Assembly (NCBI GenBank): GCA_002506745.1
Contig: DAYE01000029.1
Coordinates: 1 to 6,902, forward strand
Reading direction: 5' to 3'
DNA: 6,902 nt
From: Euryarchaeota archaeon UBA33
Lineage (GTDB): Archaea; Thermoplasmatota; E2; DHVEG-1
The translations under genes were made by a program, and so were the position numbers. Of the stretch, positions 6,467 through 6,902 are shown piece after piece. The notes beneath the pieces are model-generated. The model saw only the letters and a list, made by a program, of their open reading frames with translations. It did no database searches and was not told the origin of the DNA. Position 1 is the first letter of the stretch, and every line of letters begins with the position of its first letter.

Positions 6467-6902
6467 ATGAAGAAATTCATACCAATCATAATAGTAGGTA
6501 TATTAGTCCTAAGTGGACTAGGGGCAGCCGCGTTCACCACGAACGTCTCAAAAGAACAAGCAATGAACGTAAAAACTGAATCAACGTCAGTTCTCTTTTC
6601 ATCACAACCATTGCTATCGGAGAAAGATGGGTTTGTTCAGATTCAGGTTGATGGTGCGACGACTCAATTATTAGAACAAAATAGGCCGGTATTGCCTATT
6701 TATGTGAAGACGTATCAGATTCCTTTCGGGTCGACCGATATTCAGGTGGTCTGTACAGCGAATGATATCACTACCTTGATGTTAACCCAGGAGGTTATTC
6801 CTGCGCGTATCGCTCCAGTCTCAGAGTTAAATGAGCAGACTGCGTATGTGAAGGATCCCGCGGTGTATGGGAGTTCCGAGTTCTATCCGAGTTCCTTGTA
6901 TA
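6467..6902 (+). CDS. Exported protein with C25 (gingipain)-type propeptide region, 3' end cut
   Basis: The visible 145 residues begin with a signal peptide: basic MKK, hydrophobic core IPIIIVGILVLSGLG (5-19) and small residues AAA (20-22) where cleavage is likely. The following sequence, GFVQIQVDGATTQLLEQ (55-71), PVLPIYVKTYQIPFG (74-88) and VIPARIAPV (110-118), has the layout of the Propeptide_C25 region found before gingipain-like cysteine peptidases, with its conserved PxLP...K...P.G pattern. GSSEFYPSSLY at the edge resembles the joint leading into the catalytic region. The protein is therefore probably an extracellular or surface peptidase, but the catalytic His and Cys lie outside the window, so activity cannot be judged. 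In-frame ATG 6455 would add MGNN; 6467 is preferred because the signal peptide then starts with MKK and GGGG lies six bases upstream. Extracellular C25 peptidases are reported for MBG-D archaea that degrade detrital protein. Confidence 0.7.
   Translation, partial: MKKFIPIIIVGILVLSGLGAAAFTTNVSKEQAMNVKTESTSVLFSSQPLLSEKDGFVQIQVDGATTQLLEQNRPVLPIYVKTYQIPFGSTDIQVVCTANDITTLMLTQEVIPARIAPVSELNEQTAYVKDPAVYGSSEFYPSSLY

Overview
The window is archaeal. It encodes an archaeal/eukaryotic-type translation initiation factor 6, a threonyl-tRNA synthetase with the archaea-specific N-terminal editing domain, and a member of the PurP family, which is essentially archaeal. Several starts have TATA-like boxes spaced for leaderless or very short-leader transcripts. 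The start of a secreted protein with a C25 (gingipain-type) propeptide-like region at the right edge points towards a protein-degrading Thermoplasmatota/MBG-D-like lineage. That placement is inference; the archaeal call is firm.

Layout: 1-672 (+) is aIF6, cut at its 5' end. 673-901 is a 229-base gap holding T-tracts, a possible stem-forming element and the thrS promoter. 902-2764 (+) is thrS. After 39 bases containing half of a 20-bp tandem duplication comes a PurP-like gene (2804-3934, +). It converges with zero gap on a 5-formyltetrahydrofolate cyclo-ligase gene (3935-4498, -). A 142-base divergent promoter region follows. 4641-5870 (+) encodes a stand-alone ATP-grasp ligase of unknown substrate. 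5871-6466 is clearly more AT-rich and holds one small unrecognised ORF (6014-6217, +) with a non-ATG start, an imperfect inverted repeat and AT-rich promoter-like boxes. 6467-6902 (+) is the start of an exported protein that runs off the window.

The genes form three functional groups. The first is translation (aIF6, ThrRS). The second is purine/one-carbon metabolism: the PurP-like protein with its convergent folate enzyme. The third is accessory: the ATP-grasp ligase, the orphan ORF and the secreted C25-like protein. thrS and the PurP-like gene probably share a transcript. I found no mobile element, CRISPR array, rRNA or tRNA. The most unusual points are the PurP-like protein without the canonical glycine-rich ATP loop, the tandem duplication over its start site, and the possible small structured RNA between aIF6 and thrS.
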